A stretch of DNA of 64,000 nucleotides from Pirellulales bacterium (GCA_019636345.1 JAHBXQ010000002.1:248001-312000), one strand, 5' to 3'. Shown: positions 9,907 to 19,619, counted from the stretch's first letter. The notes: generated by a model from the letters alone, not told the origin. Numbers and translations are program-made.

Positions 9907-10710
9907 ATGTCAGTCCAAACGCTTTACACCGCCGCCACGGGGATGGAAGCCCTCGAGACGAAGCTTGACGTGATCGCCAATAACATGGCGAACATCAACA
10001 CGACCGGCTTCAAGAAGGATCGGGCGAACTTCGAGGATCTGTTCTACCGACAGATTCGCATGCCGGGCGCCCGCGACGCCGACGGCAGCATCACCACGAC
10101 CGGCATCGACGTGGGACTGGGCGTGCGCGTGTCGAGCACGCAGACCAACCACACCCAAGGGGCGATGCAGATCACCAACAATCCGCTTGACTTTGCGATC
10201 GAAGGGAACGGGTTCTTCCAAGTGCAGAACCCCAACGGCGGGTTCTTCTACACTCGAGCCGGCAACTTTGGCCTGAACGCGAACAACCAATTGGTCCTCG
10301 GCTCGGCCCAGACCGGGTGGATCATCGATCCGCAGATTTCGATTCCGCAGGACGCGACCAACGTGGTCGTAACAAGCGACGGTCAGGTGCAGTTCAACAC
10401 GAGCACCGACCCCACGTTGCAGACCGCCGGCCAGTTGCAGGTGGCGACGTTCATTGATCCGGACGGTTTGCTGAAGATGGGAGACAACCTCTACCAGCTT
10501 ACCGACGCCTCCGGTCCCGCGACGCTGCTGAACCCGGGGCAGCAAGGCGCCGGTTGGCTTCGCCAGGGGGCGCTCGAGGCCTCGAACGTCGAACCGGTGC
10601 AGGAACTGATCGATCTGATCACGACGCAACGGGCGTTCGAACTCAACTCGCAAGTCGTCCAAGCGGGCGACCAGATCATGCAGACCGCCACCCAGTTGCG
10701 GCGGTTCTAG
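9907..10710 (+). CDS. flgG: flagellar distal rod protein FlgG
   Basis: A 267-residue distal rod subunit. The start at 9907 (MSVQTLYTAATGMEALETKLDVIANNMANINTTGFKKD) gives the canonical FlgG N-terminus; an upstream ATG at 9859 adds an unconserved tail. Also visible are FAIEGNGFFQVQNPNGGFFYTRAGNF and the C-terminal LEASNVEPVQELIDLITTQRAFELNSQVVQAGDQIMQTATQLRRF. The gene lies 81 bases downstream of flgF and is followed by flgA, as in many flg operons. Confidence 0.95.
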   Translation: MSVQTLYTAATGMEALETKLDVIANNMANINTTGFKKDRANFEDLFYRQIRMPGARDADGSITTTGIDVGLGVRVSSTQTNHTQGAMQITNNPLDFAIEGNGFFQVQNPNGGFFYTRAGNFGLNANNQLVLGSAQTGWIIDPQISIPQDATNVVVTSDGQVQFNTSTDPTLQTAGQLQVATFIDPDGLLKMGDNLYQLTDASGPATLLNPGQQGAGWLRQGALEASNVEPVQELIDLITTQRAFELNSQVVQAGDQIMQTATQLRRF

Positions 10711-10811
10711 GACTCTGAGCGCTAGTGCACGCGCGACAAACGCCATGGCGACGACCCGCTGACCGGTCTCGCCCGACTCCTTCCGAACTCTTCCGACGTC
10801 GCCTGTTCCGG

Positions 10812-11837
10812 ATGCTTGCCATGTTGCTGCGAATCGCCGTCTTGTCGACCGTGGGCCTGATCGCGGGATCGGCTGCCGCCGCCGAGATCGCGCTGCGGGA
10901 GCGCTGCCTGCCCGCCGGGCCAGTGGTGCGGCTGGGCGATCTGGCCGACGTGGCGGCAGCGGGTCCGGCCGAACTCGACGAACTGATCACCACCCCGTTG
11001 GCGCCTGCCCCGGCGCCGGGGGTGGTCCGCTATCTGCGGGCCAGCGAGGTTCGCGATTTGCTTGTCCTCCGCGGAGTCGACGTTTCGCGTTTGCGGTTCG
11101 GCGGGGCCCCGGGCGTAGAAATCGGTTCGGCGCCCGAGTCGGCGACAAGCTCGGTTCCGCTTGTCCGCACGAACGACGTCGAGGCGGTCAAGGCCGAAGT
11201 CGAACAGCGGATTGTCGAGTACTTGGTCGCGAAGACGGGCCACGATTTATGGCGCGTCGAGGCGACCGGCGACGCACAATTCTGGTCGGTGCTCTCGTTC
11301 GCCGCCGCCGAGGCTCGGGTCGCCGGCGGGGACGCCCCTTGGACCGGTCGACAGAAGTTTCTGCTCGCGGCCCGCGCCGGCGACGCTCCGACGGCAGTTC
11401 TGACCCGCGTGACTCGTCAGGAGTTGGTCGTCGTCGCCCAACGGCCGATCGCACGGGGCGAACTGATTCGCGCCGCCGACGTCGAGATTCAGCCGGTCGA
11501 CAATGCCGTCCCCGCTGCGGCCGTCCGGAACCTCGCCGAAGTGGTGGGCAAGGAATCGGCCACGAACATCGCCGTCGGGACGATGGTCATGTCCGGCGCC
11601 GTGCGGGCGCCGATCGTCGTCCGCCGCGGCGAACTGGTGACGGTGACGGCCCGCACGGGGGGCATCACCGCGCGGACGGTCGCCGTCGCGCAGCAGGACG
11701 GCGCAGCGGGCGAGTTGGTGCTCGTCGAGTCGGGCGCCAAGCAGAGAAAGCGGCGCTTCACCGCTCGCGTCACCGGCTATCGCGAGTTGGAAGTGTTCGT
11801 CGCCCCCGCGGCAGCCGCAGAGTTCGCCCAACGGTGA
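10812..11837 (+). CDS. flgA: flagellar P-ring assembly chaperone FlgA
   Basis: A periplasmic chaperone for P-ring (FlgI) assembly, about 341 residues, longer than the roughly 220 of enteric FlgA. The start is uncertain: ATG at 10812 or 10821 both give a signal peptide (LLRIAVLSTVGLIAGSAAAA, cleavage before EIAL). The upstream extension to 10725 would bury it. The C-terminal SAF domain contains RPIARGELIRAADVEIQPVDN, VGKESATNIAVGTMVMSGAVRAPIVVRRGELVTVTARTGGI and ends in an OB-like segment. The N-terminal part holds an additional domain of about 120 residues. It lies immediately before the ring genes flgH and flgI. Confidence 0.88.
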   Translation: MLAMLLRIAVLSTVGLIAGSAAAAEIALRERCLPAGPVVRLGDLADVAAAGPAELDELITTPLAPAPAPGVVRYLRASEVRDLLVLRGVDVSRLRFGGAPGVEIGSAPESATSSVPLVRTNDVEAVKAEVEQRIVEYLVAKTGHDLWRVEATGDAQFWSVLSFAAAEARVAGGDAPWTGRQKFLLAARAGDAPTAVLTRVTRQELVVVAQRPIARGELIRAADVEIQPVDNAVPAAAVRNLAEVVGKESATNIAVGTMVMSGAVRAPIVVRRGELVTVTARTGGITARTVAVAQQDGAAGELVLVESGAKQRKRRFTARVTGYRELEVFVAPAAAAEFAQR

Positions 11838-11916
11838 CGGCCGAGCAACCGAGCTCGATTCGTTCGCAGTTCGCCAAGCCGTTCGTCAAGACACCAGCAT
11901 CCCGCTCGACAGAATC

Positions 11917-12606
11917 ATGAATCGAATGGCCAATACCCGCTGCCTGATCGCCTCCGCGTTCGCGACGCTCGTCGCCGGGGTCGCCGCCGCCCAAGACGGG
12001 AGCCTGATGCTCCGCGGTCCCGATCCCGCTCAGGCGAACGGCCTGACGCTGCAGAACGGGTCGTTCATCTACCGGCAGCTTCCCCCCGGCGCACGGCCGA
12101 GAGATTTGGAAATCCACGACAGTATCACCGTGCTGGTCGACTACCGGGTCATCACCCAGAGCGAAGGGAACACCCAGGCGCGAAAGACCTCGTCGATCCA
12201 ATCGGTGCTGACCGACTGGATCAAGTTCGACGGCAAGAATCTCAAGCCGGCGGAGATGGCCGACGGCGACCCGGCCGTGGGCGGGACGAACAACCAACAG
12301 TATCGCTCGCAGTCGAACATGCAGCTTCGCGACACGATGTCGTTCCGCATGGGGGTCGAGATCGTCGAGATCCTTCCCAACGGCAGCCTCCGGGTCGAGG
12401 GGAGTTCCGAGGTGACGAGCAACGAAGAACGGTGGCGGATCGAGCTGAGCGGCACCGTCCGCCGCGAGTCGATCCAGCCCGATCGCACCGTGGGGAGCGA
12501 CGCGATGACCGACTTGCGCGTCATCAAACGCGACGCCGGCATGGTCCGGGACGGCTACGCCCGAGGCTGGCTGGCCATGTTGATCGACAAGTACAAGCCG
12601 TTCTAG
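11917..12606 (+). CDS. flgH: flagellar L-ring protein FlgH, without lipobox
   Basis: A 229-residue outer-membrane ring protein. The signature region reads HDSITVLVDYRVITQSEGNTQARKTSS, then MGVEIVEILPNGSLRVEGSSEV, and the end is YARGWLAMLIDKYKPF. In most bacteria FlgH is a lipoprotein. Here the signal peptide (MNRMANTRCLIASAFATLVAGVAAAQ) ends in an AAAQ-type signal peptidase I site. Its only cysteine is residue 9, before the hydrophobic core, so no lipobox is present. A second ATG at 11926 would not change this. Confidence 0.92.
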   Translation: MNRMANTRCLIASAFATLVAGVAAAQDGSLMLRGPDPAQANGLTLQNGSFIYRQLPPGARPRDLEIHDSITVLVDYRVITQSEGNTQARKTSSIQSVLTDWIKFDGKNLKPAEMADGDPAVGGTNNQQYRSQSNMQLRDTMSFRMGVEIVEILPNGSLRVEGSSEVTSNEERWRIELSGTVRRESIQPDRTVGSDAMTDLRVIKRDAGMVRDGYARGWLAMLIDKYKPF

Positions 12607-12683
12607 GGAAGTCAGGCGGCCGAAAGCATCCGCCGCCCGCCAGTCACGAATCGCCAATCACCAGTCACCACCGACCAGTCGCC

Positions 12684-13733
12684 ATGCTCCGCCGCATCCT
12701 AATCCTCGCCGCCTTGCTTGCCGTCGCTGTCGCTTCGTCAGCCTCCGCCCGGACGCCGCTGCGAAACATCTGCCGGATCAAGGGGCAGGAAGAGAACGTC
12801 CTGCGCGGGCTGGGGCTGGTCGTCGGTTTGGCCGGCACCGGCGAGGCGGCCGACGCCGCGACGATGCGGGCGTTGGCGCGGGCGATGGAACTGATGGGGA
12901 GTCCCGTCCCCGAGGCCGCGTTCGGAGCCCCGGGGAGCCGCAACGAGCTCGACAAGATCAAGAACGTCGCCCTGGTGATGGTGACCGCTCGCGTCCCTGC
13001 GACCGGCGCCCGCCGCGGCGATAAGCTCGTCTGCCACGTGAGCGGCATCAACGGCAAGAGCTTGGCCGGGGGCCGGTTGGCGTTCGCCGCCTTGCAGGGT
13101 CCCAACACGCTCGACCAGCGGGTTTACGCCCTGTGCGAAGGTCCGATCGAACTCGACAACCCCACCCAACCGTTGGTTGGTCGCGTCCACGCCGGGTGCC
13201 AGATGGAGGAGGACGTTCTCACCCCCTTCGTGCAGGACAACCGGATCACGCTGATCCTCGACAAGAACCACGCCAACTTTACGACCGCCAACGACGTGGC
13301 CGAGGCGATCCGCAGCCGGTTCTCGAAGGAAGACGAATCGATGGTGCAGGCCAAGAACGCGGCCAATATCGTCGTGACCGTCCCTGCCGAGTACGGCTCC
13401 GACCCCGTGCAGTTCGTGGGGGACGTGCTCGACATCCCGATCTACTCGGCCGAGCCCGAGGCTCGCGTGGTCGTGAATCAGAAGACCGGCAGCATCGTGA
13501 TCAGCGGCAGCGTGACGATCGGCGACGTCGTCGTCTCGCACCGGGACGTGGTCGTCGAGGCTGTGACGCCGGTCAAATTCGCCCGCGTCGGCACCGAGAT
13601 CACGGACGACGCCAAGCTCGACTCGCTGGTGAACGCCCTGCGAGCCCTTGAGGTCCCGGCCGAGGAGGTCATCGACATCATCAAGGGAATCGAACGCAAC
13701 GGCAAGCTGCACGGCGTCCTGATTATGGAGTAG
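12684..13733 (+). CDS. flgI: flagellar P-ring protein FlgI
   Basis: A 349-residue periplasmic P-ring subunit with a signal peptide (LRRILILAALLAVAVASSASA). Conserved features are the N-terminal LRNICRIKGQEENVLRGLGLVVGLAGTG, DKIKNVALVMVTARVPATGARRGDKL, and the C-terminal VVVNQKTGSIVISGSVTIGDVVVSHRD, where families usually have RTGTIVIG. The start at 12684 is the only ATG that yields a signal peptide; translation upstream is low-complexity. It lies between flgH (77 bases upstream) and flgJ. Confidence 0.95.
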   Translation: MLRRILILAALLAVAVASSASARTPLRNICRIKGQEENVLRGLGLVVGLAGTGEAADAATMRALARAMELMGSPVPEAAFGAPGSRNELDKIKNVALVMVTARVPATGARRGDKLVCHVSGINGKSLAGGRLAFAALQGPNTLDQRVYALCEGPIELDNPTQPLVGRVHAGCQMEEDVLTPFVQDNRITLILDKNHANFTTANDVAEAIRSRFSKEDESMVQAKNAANIVVTVPAEYGSDPVQFVGDVLDIPIYSAEPEARVVVNQKTGSIVISGSVTIGDVVVSHRDVVVEAVTPVKFARVGTEITDDAKLDSLVNALRALEVPAEEVIDIIKGIERNGKLHGVLIME

Positions 13734-13814
13734 GCGTCGACGATTGTCCGTTGTCAGAACGCATTCTGACGACCGCCCCCGACTCCCCGCCCCCGACCGC
13801 TGTCCGACCCCGCC

Positions 13815-14192
13815 ATGCAAATCAATCCCGCCCAACTCAGCCAAGTGAAACCCCTTCGCGGGGCAGTCGCGTCGCATGCCGAACAGATCGAGTCGGCCGA
13901 ACAGCTTCGCGACGTGTATCGCGAGTTCGTCGGGAAGACGTTCTTCGGCCAGATGCTCAAGAGCATGCGGACCACCGTGGGCGAGGCCGCCTACTTCCAC
14001 GGCGGGCAGGCCGAGAAGGTGTGGCAGAGTCAGCTCGACGAGCAACTCGCCGAACACATGACCGTCGCCAGCGCCGACAAATTCGCCGACCCGATGTTCC
14101 GGCAGCAGTTTCCCGCGCAGGCGAAACTGTTGGACGAGGCCGCGGGCAAACAGGCCTCGTTGGCCGACCTGGGATCTTTGCGACGCCGCTAA
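13815..14192 (+). CDS. flgJ: flagellar rod assembly protein FlgJ, rod-binding domain only
   Basis: A 125-residue protein matching the N-terminal rod-binding domain of FlgJ: EQLRDVYREFVGKTFFGQMLKSMRTTVGEAAYFHGGQAEKVWQSQLDEQLAEHM. It acts as a rod cap/scaffold. The C-terminal muramidase domain of enteric FlgJ (about 310 residues in total) is absent, so peptidoglycan opening must be done by another enzyme. The gene lies 81 bases after flgI. Confidence 0.85.
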   Translation: MQINPAQLSQVKPLRGAVASHAEQIESAEQLRDVYREFVGKTFFGQMLKSMRTTVGEAAYFHGGQAEKVWQSQLDEQLAEHMTVASADKFADPMFRQQFPAQAKLLDEAAGKQASLADLGSLRRR

Positions 14193-14274
14193 CGCTGCAC
14201 CGCGACTCCGCCGACTGGGACCGGACCCCTCGCCGTTCGACACTTCCCGCGACAACGCGGGCTCTCTAGCAAGG

Positions 14275-14784
14275 ATGATCATCGCCGTGAGCGCAGCCGT
14301 GACGACCGAGTGGGAAAGTGACATTGCCGGACTGCTGGCGCGGTTGGCCGACGCCCAAGGCGGCTTGCTGGCGCTGCTGGCGGAGAAGCGGCGCTTGATC
14401 ATCGCCCGCGATCACCAAGCGCTGGCGTCGCTGGCGCCGATGGAACGCCAGTTGGCCGCGGAGCTGCAGGCTTGCCAGGAGCAGCGGCGCGGACTGCTTG
14501 ACCGCGCCACGGACGCGGGATTGCCGCACGAATCGCTGACGGACCTCAATGGCGCCTTGTCGGCGGCGGCTCGCGGGAGACTGGCGGAGCCGCTCGCAGA
14601 GGCCCGCAAGCGGTCGGAGTTGGTGCGGCACGAGTGCCTCGCCCAGTGGGTCGCAGTGCAGCGGAGCGTGCTCCACTTGGCCCAACTTCTGGAAATCTTC
14701 GCGACCGGCGGTCAGGCGCGACCGACATATGGAAGTGGGATTGGCTCTCAAGCGAGCGGTTCGCTTATCGATCAGGCAGTGTGA
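14275..14784 (+). CDS. flgN: FlgN-like flagellar export chaperone
   Basis: A 169-residue, mostly alpha-helical protein (LLARLADAQGGLLALLAEKRRLIIARDHQALASLAPMERQLAAELQACQEQR) with the heptad-rich pattern of FlgN, the chaperone for the hook-filament junction proteins FlgK and FlgL. Sequence conservation in FlgN is low. The call rests on the helical profile, the length and the position directly before flgK and flgL. The start could be the ATG at 14275 or a GTG a few codons later. Confidence 0.7.
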   Translation: MIIAVSAAVTTEWESDIAGLLARLADAQGGLLALLAEKRRLIIARDHQALASLAPMERQLAAELQACQEQRRGLLDRATDAGLPHESLTDLNGALSAAARGRLAEPLAEARKRSELVRHECLAQWVAVQRSVLHLAQLLEIFATGGQARPTYGSGIGSQASGSLIDQAV

Positions 14785-14934
14785 CGCGAGGCAGCCGCTT
14801 CGCCGCCGAGGGCGTCGACGTGCACCGGCGACGCGTGCAGCGTCGATTCCGGACGGGGCCTTGCGCGGTGCGCGCGAATTCGGCGGCTTACGAACCCGCA
14901 CCCGGAATTTGAGACAGCGCAGGGAACGCGCGAC

Positions 14935-16632
14935 ATGTCGCTCTTCGGCTCCATTCAGATGGCGGGGAACACCCTGCAGGCCATGCAATTGGGCTTGCAC
15001 GTGGTGGGCAATAACATTGCCAACTCCAACACGCCGGGCTACATCCGCGAGCGGACGATCTACACGACCGCGCCGGTCCAGCGCAAGGGCAACCTCAGCA
15101 TCGGTCTCGGCGTGCAAATCGCCGGGATCGTGCAAAGCGTCGACCGCTTTATGGTCGACCGGTTGCGGAATGCAGGGAGCGATCGGGCGAGCGCCGACGT
15201 GCAGGACGGCGTTTACCGCGATCTGCAGTCGATCTTGGGCGAGCTCTCCGACACCGACATCAGTACGCAAACCGCCAATTTCTTCAACAGCATCAATCAG
15301 ATTCTGGATTATCCCGACGACATCGCAATGCGGAATCTGGCCGTGCAGAGCGGCAAGACGCTCGCCACGTCCGTCAACGCGATGCATCGCCGGGTGGCGA
15401 CGGTGTACACGGATCTCAGCAAGCAGGTCGACAACCTCACCCGCGAAATCAACACGCTATCCAACCAGGTCGCGAAGCTGAATCTGCAGATCGTCACCCT
15501 CGAAGGCGGGAACGCCACCGGCAGCGAGGCGGGGGGACTGCGGAGCCAGCGGGACGCGGCGCTGCAGCGGCTTGCCGAGATCGCCGACGTCAAGATCAGC
15601 GAAGGTCACACCGGCGCCGCCAACGTGTCGCTGGCCGGCGAATTCCTGGTTTTCGAGGGGACGCGCCGGCAGGTGGAAACCCAGTTCGGCGCCGAGAACG
15701 GGCTCCAGACCGCCAAAATCCGCTTCAGCGACAACAACAGCTCCCTCCGAGTCGGCGGCGGCGAGTTGCACGGCTACTACGAGGCCCGCGATTCGATCGT
15801 CGGCAAGTTTCTCGATCGGCTCGACGAATTCGCCGGCTCGCTGGCCGCGGAGTTCAACAAGATTTACTCGCAGGGTCAGGGCCTCAGCGGGTTCAAATCG
15901 ATTACCAGCGTCAACCGCGTCAGCGATCCGGGGGCGACCCTCGACGAGGCGGGGCTCGCCGTCACGCCCACGACCGGCGATTTCGATCTCCTGGTGCGCA
16001 ACAGCGTGTCAGGACTGACTGAGACTCATGCCGTGCATGTTGATCTCAACGGCATCGACGGCGACGACACCCTGGCCTCGATTGCGGAGAAGCTTAGTGC
16101 GATCAATGGCGTGACGGCCTTCGTCACCAGCGACAATCGGCTGAGCATCCAAGCCGCCTCGGCGGACAATCAGATCGCCTTTTCAGGCGACACCAGCGGC
16201 GTGCTGGCGGCGTTGGGAATCAATACGTTTTTCACCGGATCGAAGGCTTCGGATCTCGCAGTCAACGAGATTCTCGTGGCCGACGGGTCGAAGTTCGCCG
16301 CATCCGACGCCGGCATCGGCGCCGGGACGGAGAACGCGGTCAAGCTCGTCGCCTTGCACGACCAGAGTCTCGACAGCCTCAACGGCAACACGGTCACCGG
16401 CGTCTACGACCAGTTGATCAACGACACGACCCAGGGCGCCACAGTGGCCAAGGCCGTCGCCGAGGGGTTCCGCGTGTTCGAGGGGACGTTGCAGGCGGCC
16501 GTTCAGGAGACCAGCGGCGTCAATCTGGACGAAGAAGCCATCGACATGATCATGCTGCAACGCACCTACCAAGCGTCGGCCAAGTATATCGCGACCATTT
16601 CGGAGTTGTTGGACGTCTTGGTGGCGTTGTAA
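14935..16632 (+). CDS. flgK: flagellar hook-associated protein 1 FlgK
   Basis: A 565-residue hook-filament junction protein of normal length. The N-terminal D0/D1 region reads MQLGLHVVGNNIANSNTPGYIRERTIY and the C-terminal region EEAIDMIMLQRTYQASAKYIATISELLDVLVAL. The middle has a flagellin-IN-like segment (residues about 360-430, including DGDDTLASIAEKLSAINGVTAFVTSDNRLSI). An AGGG element lies about ten bases before the ATG. It is followed 62 bases later by flgL. Confidence 0.95.
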   Translation: MSLFGSIQMAGNTLQAMQLGLHVVGNNIANSNTPGYIRERTIYTTAPVQRKGNLSIGLGVQIAGIVQSVDRFMVDRLRNAGSDRASADVQDGVYRDLQSILGELSDTDISTQTANFFNSINQILDYPDDIAMRNLAVQSGKTLATSVNAMHRRVATVYTDLSKQVDNLTREINTLSNQVAKLNLQIVTLEGGNATGSEAGGLRSQRDAALQRLAEIADVKISEGHTGAANVSLAGEFLVFEGTRRQVETQFGAENGLQTAKIRFSDNNSSLRVGGGELHGYYEARDSIVGKFLDRLDEFAGSLAAEFNKIYSQGQGLSGFKSITSVNRVSDPGATLDEAGLAVTPTTGDFDLLVRNSVSGLTETHAVHVDLNGIDGDDTLASIAEKLSAINGVTAFVTSDNRLSIQAASADNQIAFSGDTSGVLAALGINTFFTGSKASDLAVNEILVADGSKFAASDAGIGAGTENAVKLVALHDQSLDSLNGNTVTGVYDQLINDTTQGATVAKAVAEGFRVFEGTLQAAVQETSGVNLDEEAIDMIMLQRTYQASAKYIATISELLDVLVAL

Positions 16633-16694
16633 GCGACCGCCGAAGCGCTCCTGAACTCGAGATCCTGACCCCTTGCCCCTGACTCCTGCGTCGT

Positions 16695-19385
16695 ATGGCC
16701 GGAATCGTTCCCATCCCGAATTCCCGCATCAGCGGCCTGCTGGCGCGCGAGCGACTGACCAAACAGTTGCAGGCGGACCAGCTTGACGTGTTCCGACTGC
16801 AGGAGCAGATCAGCACGGGCCGCCGGATCACGCTCCCCAGCGAGGACGCCCCGGCCGCGTTGCGGGCGATTACGCTGCAGCGCCTGATCGAGCGGAAGAC
16901 GCAGATCAGCTCGAACGTCTCCACGGGGTTGTCTTATCTGGACGCCACATGGCAGTCGCTCTCCGACGTCTCGACGCTGCTGGGGGACATTCGCGGCGCC
17001 GCCGTCGGCGTGTCAGGCACCGCCACGACCGAAGAGCAGCGACAAACAGTCGTCAACGACATCAATCGGGCCATCGAGCAACTGGTCAATATCGGCAACA
17101 CGCGGTTTCGAGGACGGTATCTGTTCGCGGGGTCGCAGACGAACGTCCGGCCTTACACGATCGCGGGGGACAAGGTCCTCTACGCAGGCGACAGCAAGTC
17201 GATCCGCAACTTCTCGGACATCGGCGTGCTGTTCGAGTCGAACGCCACTGGCCAGGACGTGTTCGGCGGGATTTCGGCCCAGGTCCTCGGCGGGACGGAT
17301 CTCAACCCGCAGGTCACGGCCAGCACCCGGCTCAGCTCGCTCAACGGCGGCAGCGGCGTCAGTCCCAACGGGGCGCTGCAGATCTCCGACGGCTTCAACA
17401 CCGTGATCGTCGACGTCAGCAAGGCGACGACGGTCGGCGACGTGGCGCGGTTCATCGAATCAAGCGGTCTGCCGGGGCGCGCGTTGTCGGCGACGATCAC
17501 AGGCAGCGGGCTGGTCGTCGATATTGACGACGCCGGCGGGGGCAATCTTACGATCACCGAAGTCGCCAGCGGGCGAGCGGCCCGCGAACTGGGGATCCTC
17601 AACCGAACCGGAGTGCTGACCGGCCCGCTCGTGGGGAGCGACCTCAATCCGGTCGTCCTCAAGACGACGCGCCTCGACGACCTGCTCGGCTCCAAGGCGA
17701 CGACTCGCCTCGAATCGCCGGGGTCGAACAACGATCTGATCGTCTCCGCGGCCGCCAACGGCGCCGCGTTCAACGACGTGACGATCCAGCTCGTCGACAG
17801 TGCGCGGCACTCGCTCGCACCGGGAATCTCGGCGGGCGACGAGTACGTGCAGTACTCGGAGACGGCGCGGGCGGCGACTGCCGGAGTGCGATTCGGGGGA
17901 GCCGGCAACGATCTCGTGCTGCAAGCGACCGCCCCCGGGGTCGACTTCAACAACGTGCAAATCTTCGTCGCGGGGGCTCCCGGCATCGGCCCCGGGGCGG
18001 CGGCCGCGTACGATCCGATCACCAAACGGCTGACGATCACCGTCGACTCGGCGGGGACGACGACCATCGACGAAGTCGTCAACGCCGTCAACGCCGAGGG
18101 GACGTTCACCGCCACAGGCGAATCCGCCTACGATCCTGCGGCGACGATCCCCGCGACGGATATCGGCAGCTTCGTCGGCGACACGGGCAATTCGGGCGGG
18201 GCTGCAAAAACCCTGTACGTCTACGTCGAGAACGGCCGCTCGACCGCCAACCACGTGGCGGCCGCGATCAACGCGGAAGGGACGTTCACCGCGTCAATCG
18301 ACGCGCGCGATTCTCAGAATCTCGCTTCGGCAGGCGTCGGCGTCGTGTCGCTCGCGGCGACCGCGACGACGGCGGCGGGCAGCGGCACGACGTTCGACAA
18401 GGCGTCGGGGATTCGGGTCGTCAACTCGGGCCAGACGTTCGACCTTGACTTCAGTCTTGCCGAGACCGTCGACGAGTTGCTGAACATCCTCAACGGCTCC
18501 GACGCGGGCTTGCTGGCCGAGATCAACGAGGCGGGCAACGGAATCAACATCCGTTCGCGGCTGAGCGGCGGGACCTTTCAGATCGGCGAGAACGGCGGCC
18601 AAACGGCCTCTCAGCTCGGGGTTCGCACGTTGACCGGAGAGACCAAGCTCGCCGAACTCAACGATGGGATCGGCGTCCTCACCAAGCGCGACTCGCTGAT
18701 CGAGCCCCCGGCGCCCTCGACGACGTTGACCGACGTGACCATCGTGGTCGACGACGGGGCGGGGGGGACCGTCGAGCTGGCCCTCGATTTGTCGACCGCC
18801 AAGACGATTCAAGACGTGCTCGATCAGGTCAACAATCACCCCCTGAACAACGCGGCGGGCGTGGCGATCCGAGCCCAGTTGACCTCGGTCGGAAACGGAG
18901 TCGAGATCGTCGACTTGAACGGGCGGCCGCTGGAGATTCAGCAGGAGTTCGGCAGCCACGCGGCGGAACACCTGGGCTTGATTCCCGCCGGCCAAACGTC
19001 GGCGACCGCCTCGAACGGGGTGATCGTCGGTCGCGATACGCACGTTCTTCGCACCGACAGCGTGTTCACGACGCTCGTGCAGCTTCGCGACGCGATTGCG
19101 GCCAACGACGTCGAGGCGATGGGACGAGCCATCGCCAAGATCGATGCGGACCTGAATCGGGCTTCGTTCGCCCGCTCCGACGTCGGCGCCCGTCAACAGG
19201 CGCTGGAACTGAGCCAGCGCAATCTGGAGGACGAGGACGTGCGGCTCCGCTCGGCGTTGTCCGACGCGATCGACGTCGATCTGGTCGAGGCGATCAGCAA
19301 TCTGGTGGCGCGCCAAGCTTCGCTCCAGGCGTCGCTGCAGACGACTGCCAGCATTCTGCAGATGTCGCTGTTGAACTTTCTGTAG
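16695..19385 (+). CDS. flgL: flagellar hook-associated protein 3 FlgL, giant form with repeat insertions
   Basis: An 896-residue protein; FlgL is usually about 300-500. Residues 1-150 form the D0/D1 helices (RLTKQLQADQLDVFRLQEQISTGRRITLPSEDAPAALRAITLQRLI) and FRGRYLFAGSQT. The last 100 residues are the C-terminal helices, ending LQTTASILQMSLLNFL. Between them lie about 640 inserted residues. Residues 208-302 and 648-763 are flagellin-IN-type units (start RLSSLNGGSGV or KLAELNDGIGV, centre TVGDVARFI or TIQDVLDQVN, end ARELGI or AEHLGL). Residues 570-645 resemble a partial unit. Residues 345-535 hold another beta module (NDLVLQATAPGVDFNNVQI, RLTITVDSAGTTTIDEVVNAVNAEGTFTA) that resembles parts of the flagellin insert. 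It probably forms outward-facing domains at the junction. Confidence 0.9.
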   Translation: MAGIVPIPNSRISGLLARERLTKQLQADQLDVFRLQEQISTGRRITLPSEDAPAALRAITLQRLIERKTQISSNVSTGLSYLDATWQSLSDVSTLLGDIRGAAVGVSGTATTEEQRQTVVNDINRAIEQLVNIGNTRFRGRYLFAGSQTNVRPYTIAGDKVLYAGDSKSIRNFSDIGVLFESNATGQDVFGGISAQVLGGTDLNPQVTASTRLSSLNGGSGVSPNGALQISDGFNTVIVDVSKATTVGDVARFIESSGLPGRALSATITGSGLVVDIDDAGGGNLTITEVASGRAARELGILNRTGVLTGPLVGSDLNPVVLKTTRLDDLLGSKATTRLESPGSNNDLIVSAAANGAAFNDVTIQLVDSARHSLAPGISAGDEYVQYSETARAATAGVRFGGAGNDLVLQATAPGVDFNNVQIFVAGAPGIGPGAAAAYDPITKRLTITVDSAGTTTIDEVVNAVNAEGTFTATGESAYDPAATIPATDIGSFVGDTGNSGGAAKTLYVYVENGRSTANHVAAAINAEGTFTASIDARDSQNLASAGVGVVSLAATATTAAGSGTTFDKASGIRVVNSGQTFDLDFSLAETVDELLNILNGSDAGLLAEINEAGNGINIRSRLSGGTFQIGENGGQTASQLGVRTLTGETKLAELNDGIGVLTKRDSLIEPPAPSTTLTDVTIVVDDGAGGTVELALDLSTAKTIQDVLDQVNNHPLNNAAGVAIRAQLTSVGNGVEIVDLNGRPLEIQQEFGSHAAEHLGLIPAGQTSATASNGVIVGRDTHVLRTDSVFTTLVQLRDAIAANDVEAMGRAIAKIDADLNRASFARSDVGARQQALELSQRNLEDEDVRLRSALSDAIDVDLVEAISNLVARQASLQASLQTTASILQMSLLNFL

Positions 19386-19619
19386 GGCGGTCGGCGTCGT
19401 CTCCGGCGTCGCGCTTCGGCAGAGTTTGCCTAACCCGCACGATCGCTGGTTTGGGAATTTTCTCGCCCGGCGGCGCCTGTGCATGCCGATCCTGTCTGCG
19501 GAGCATAGTCCCTGGATTCGGGGCCCCGAGCTCTGGTCGCGGACTGAACTTGCCGGAGATGGCGAGCGGTGCGCCGCCCCGGGGGACTTGCGCCGACATG
19601 GAAGCAGGAGGCACGCGAA

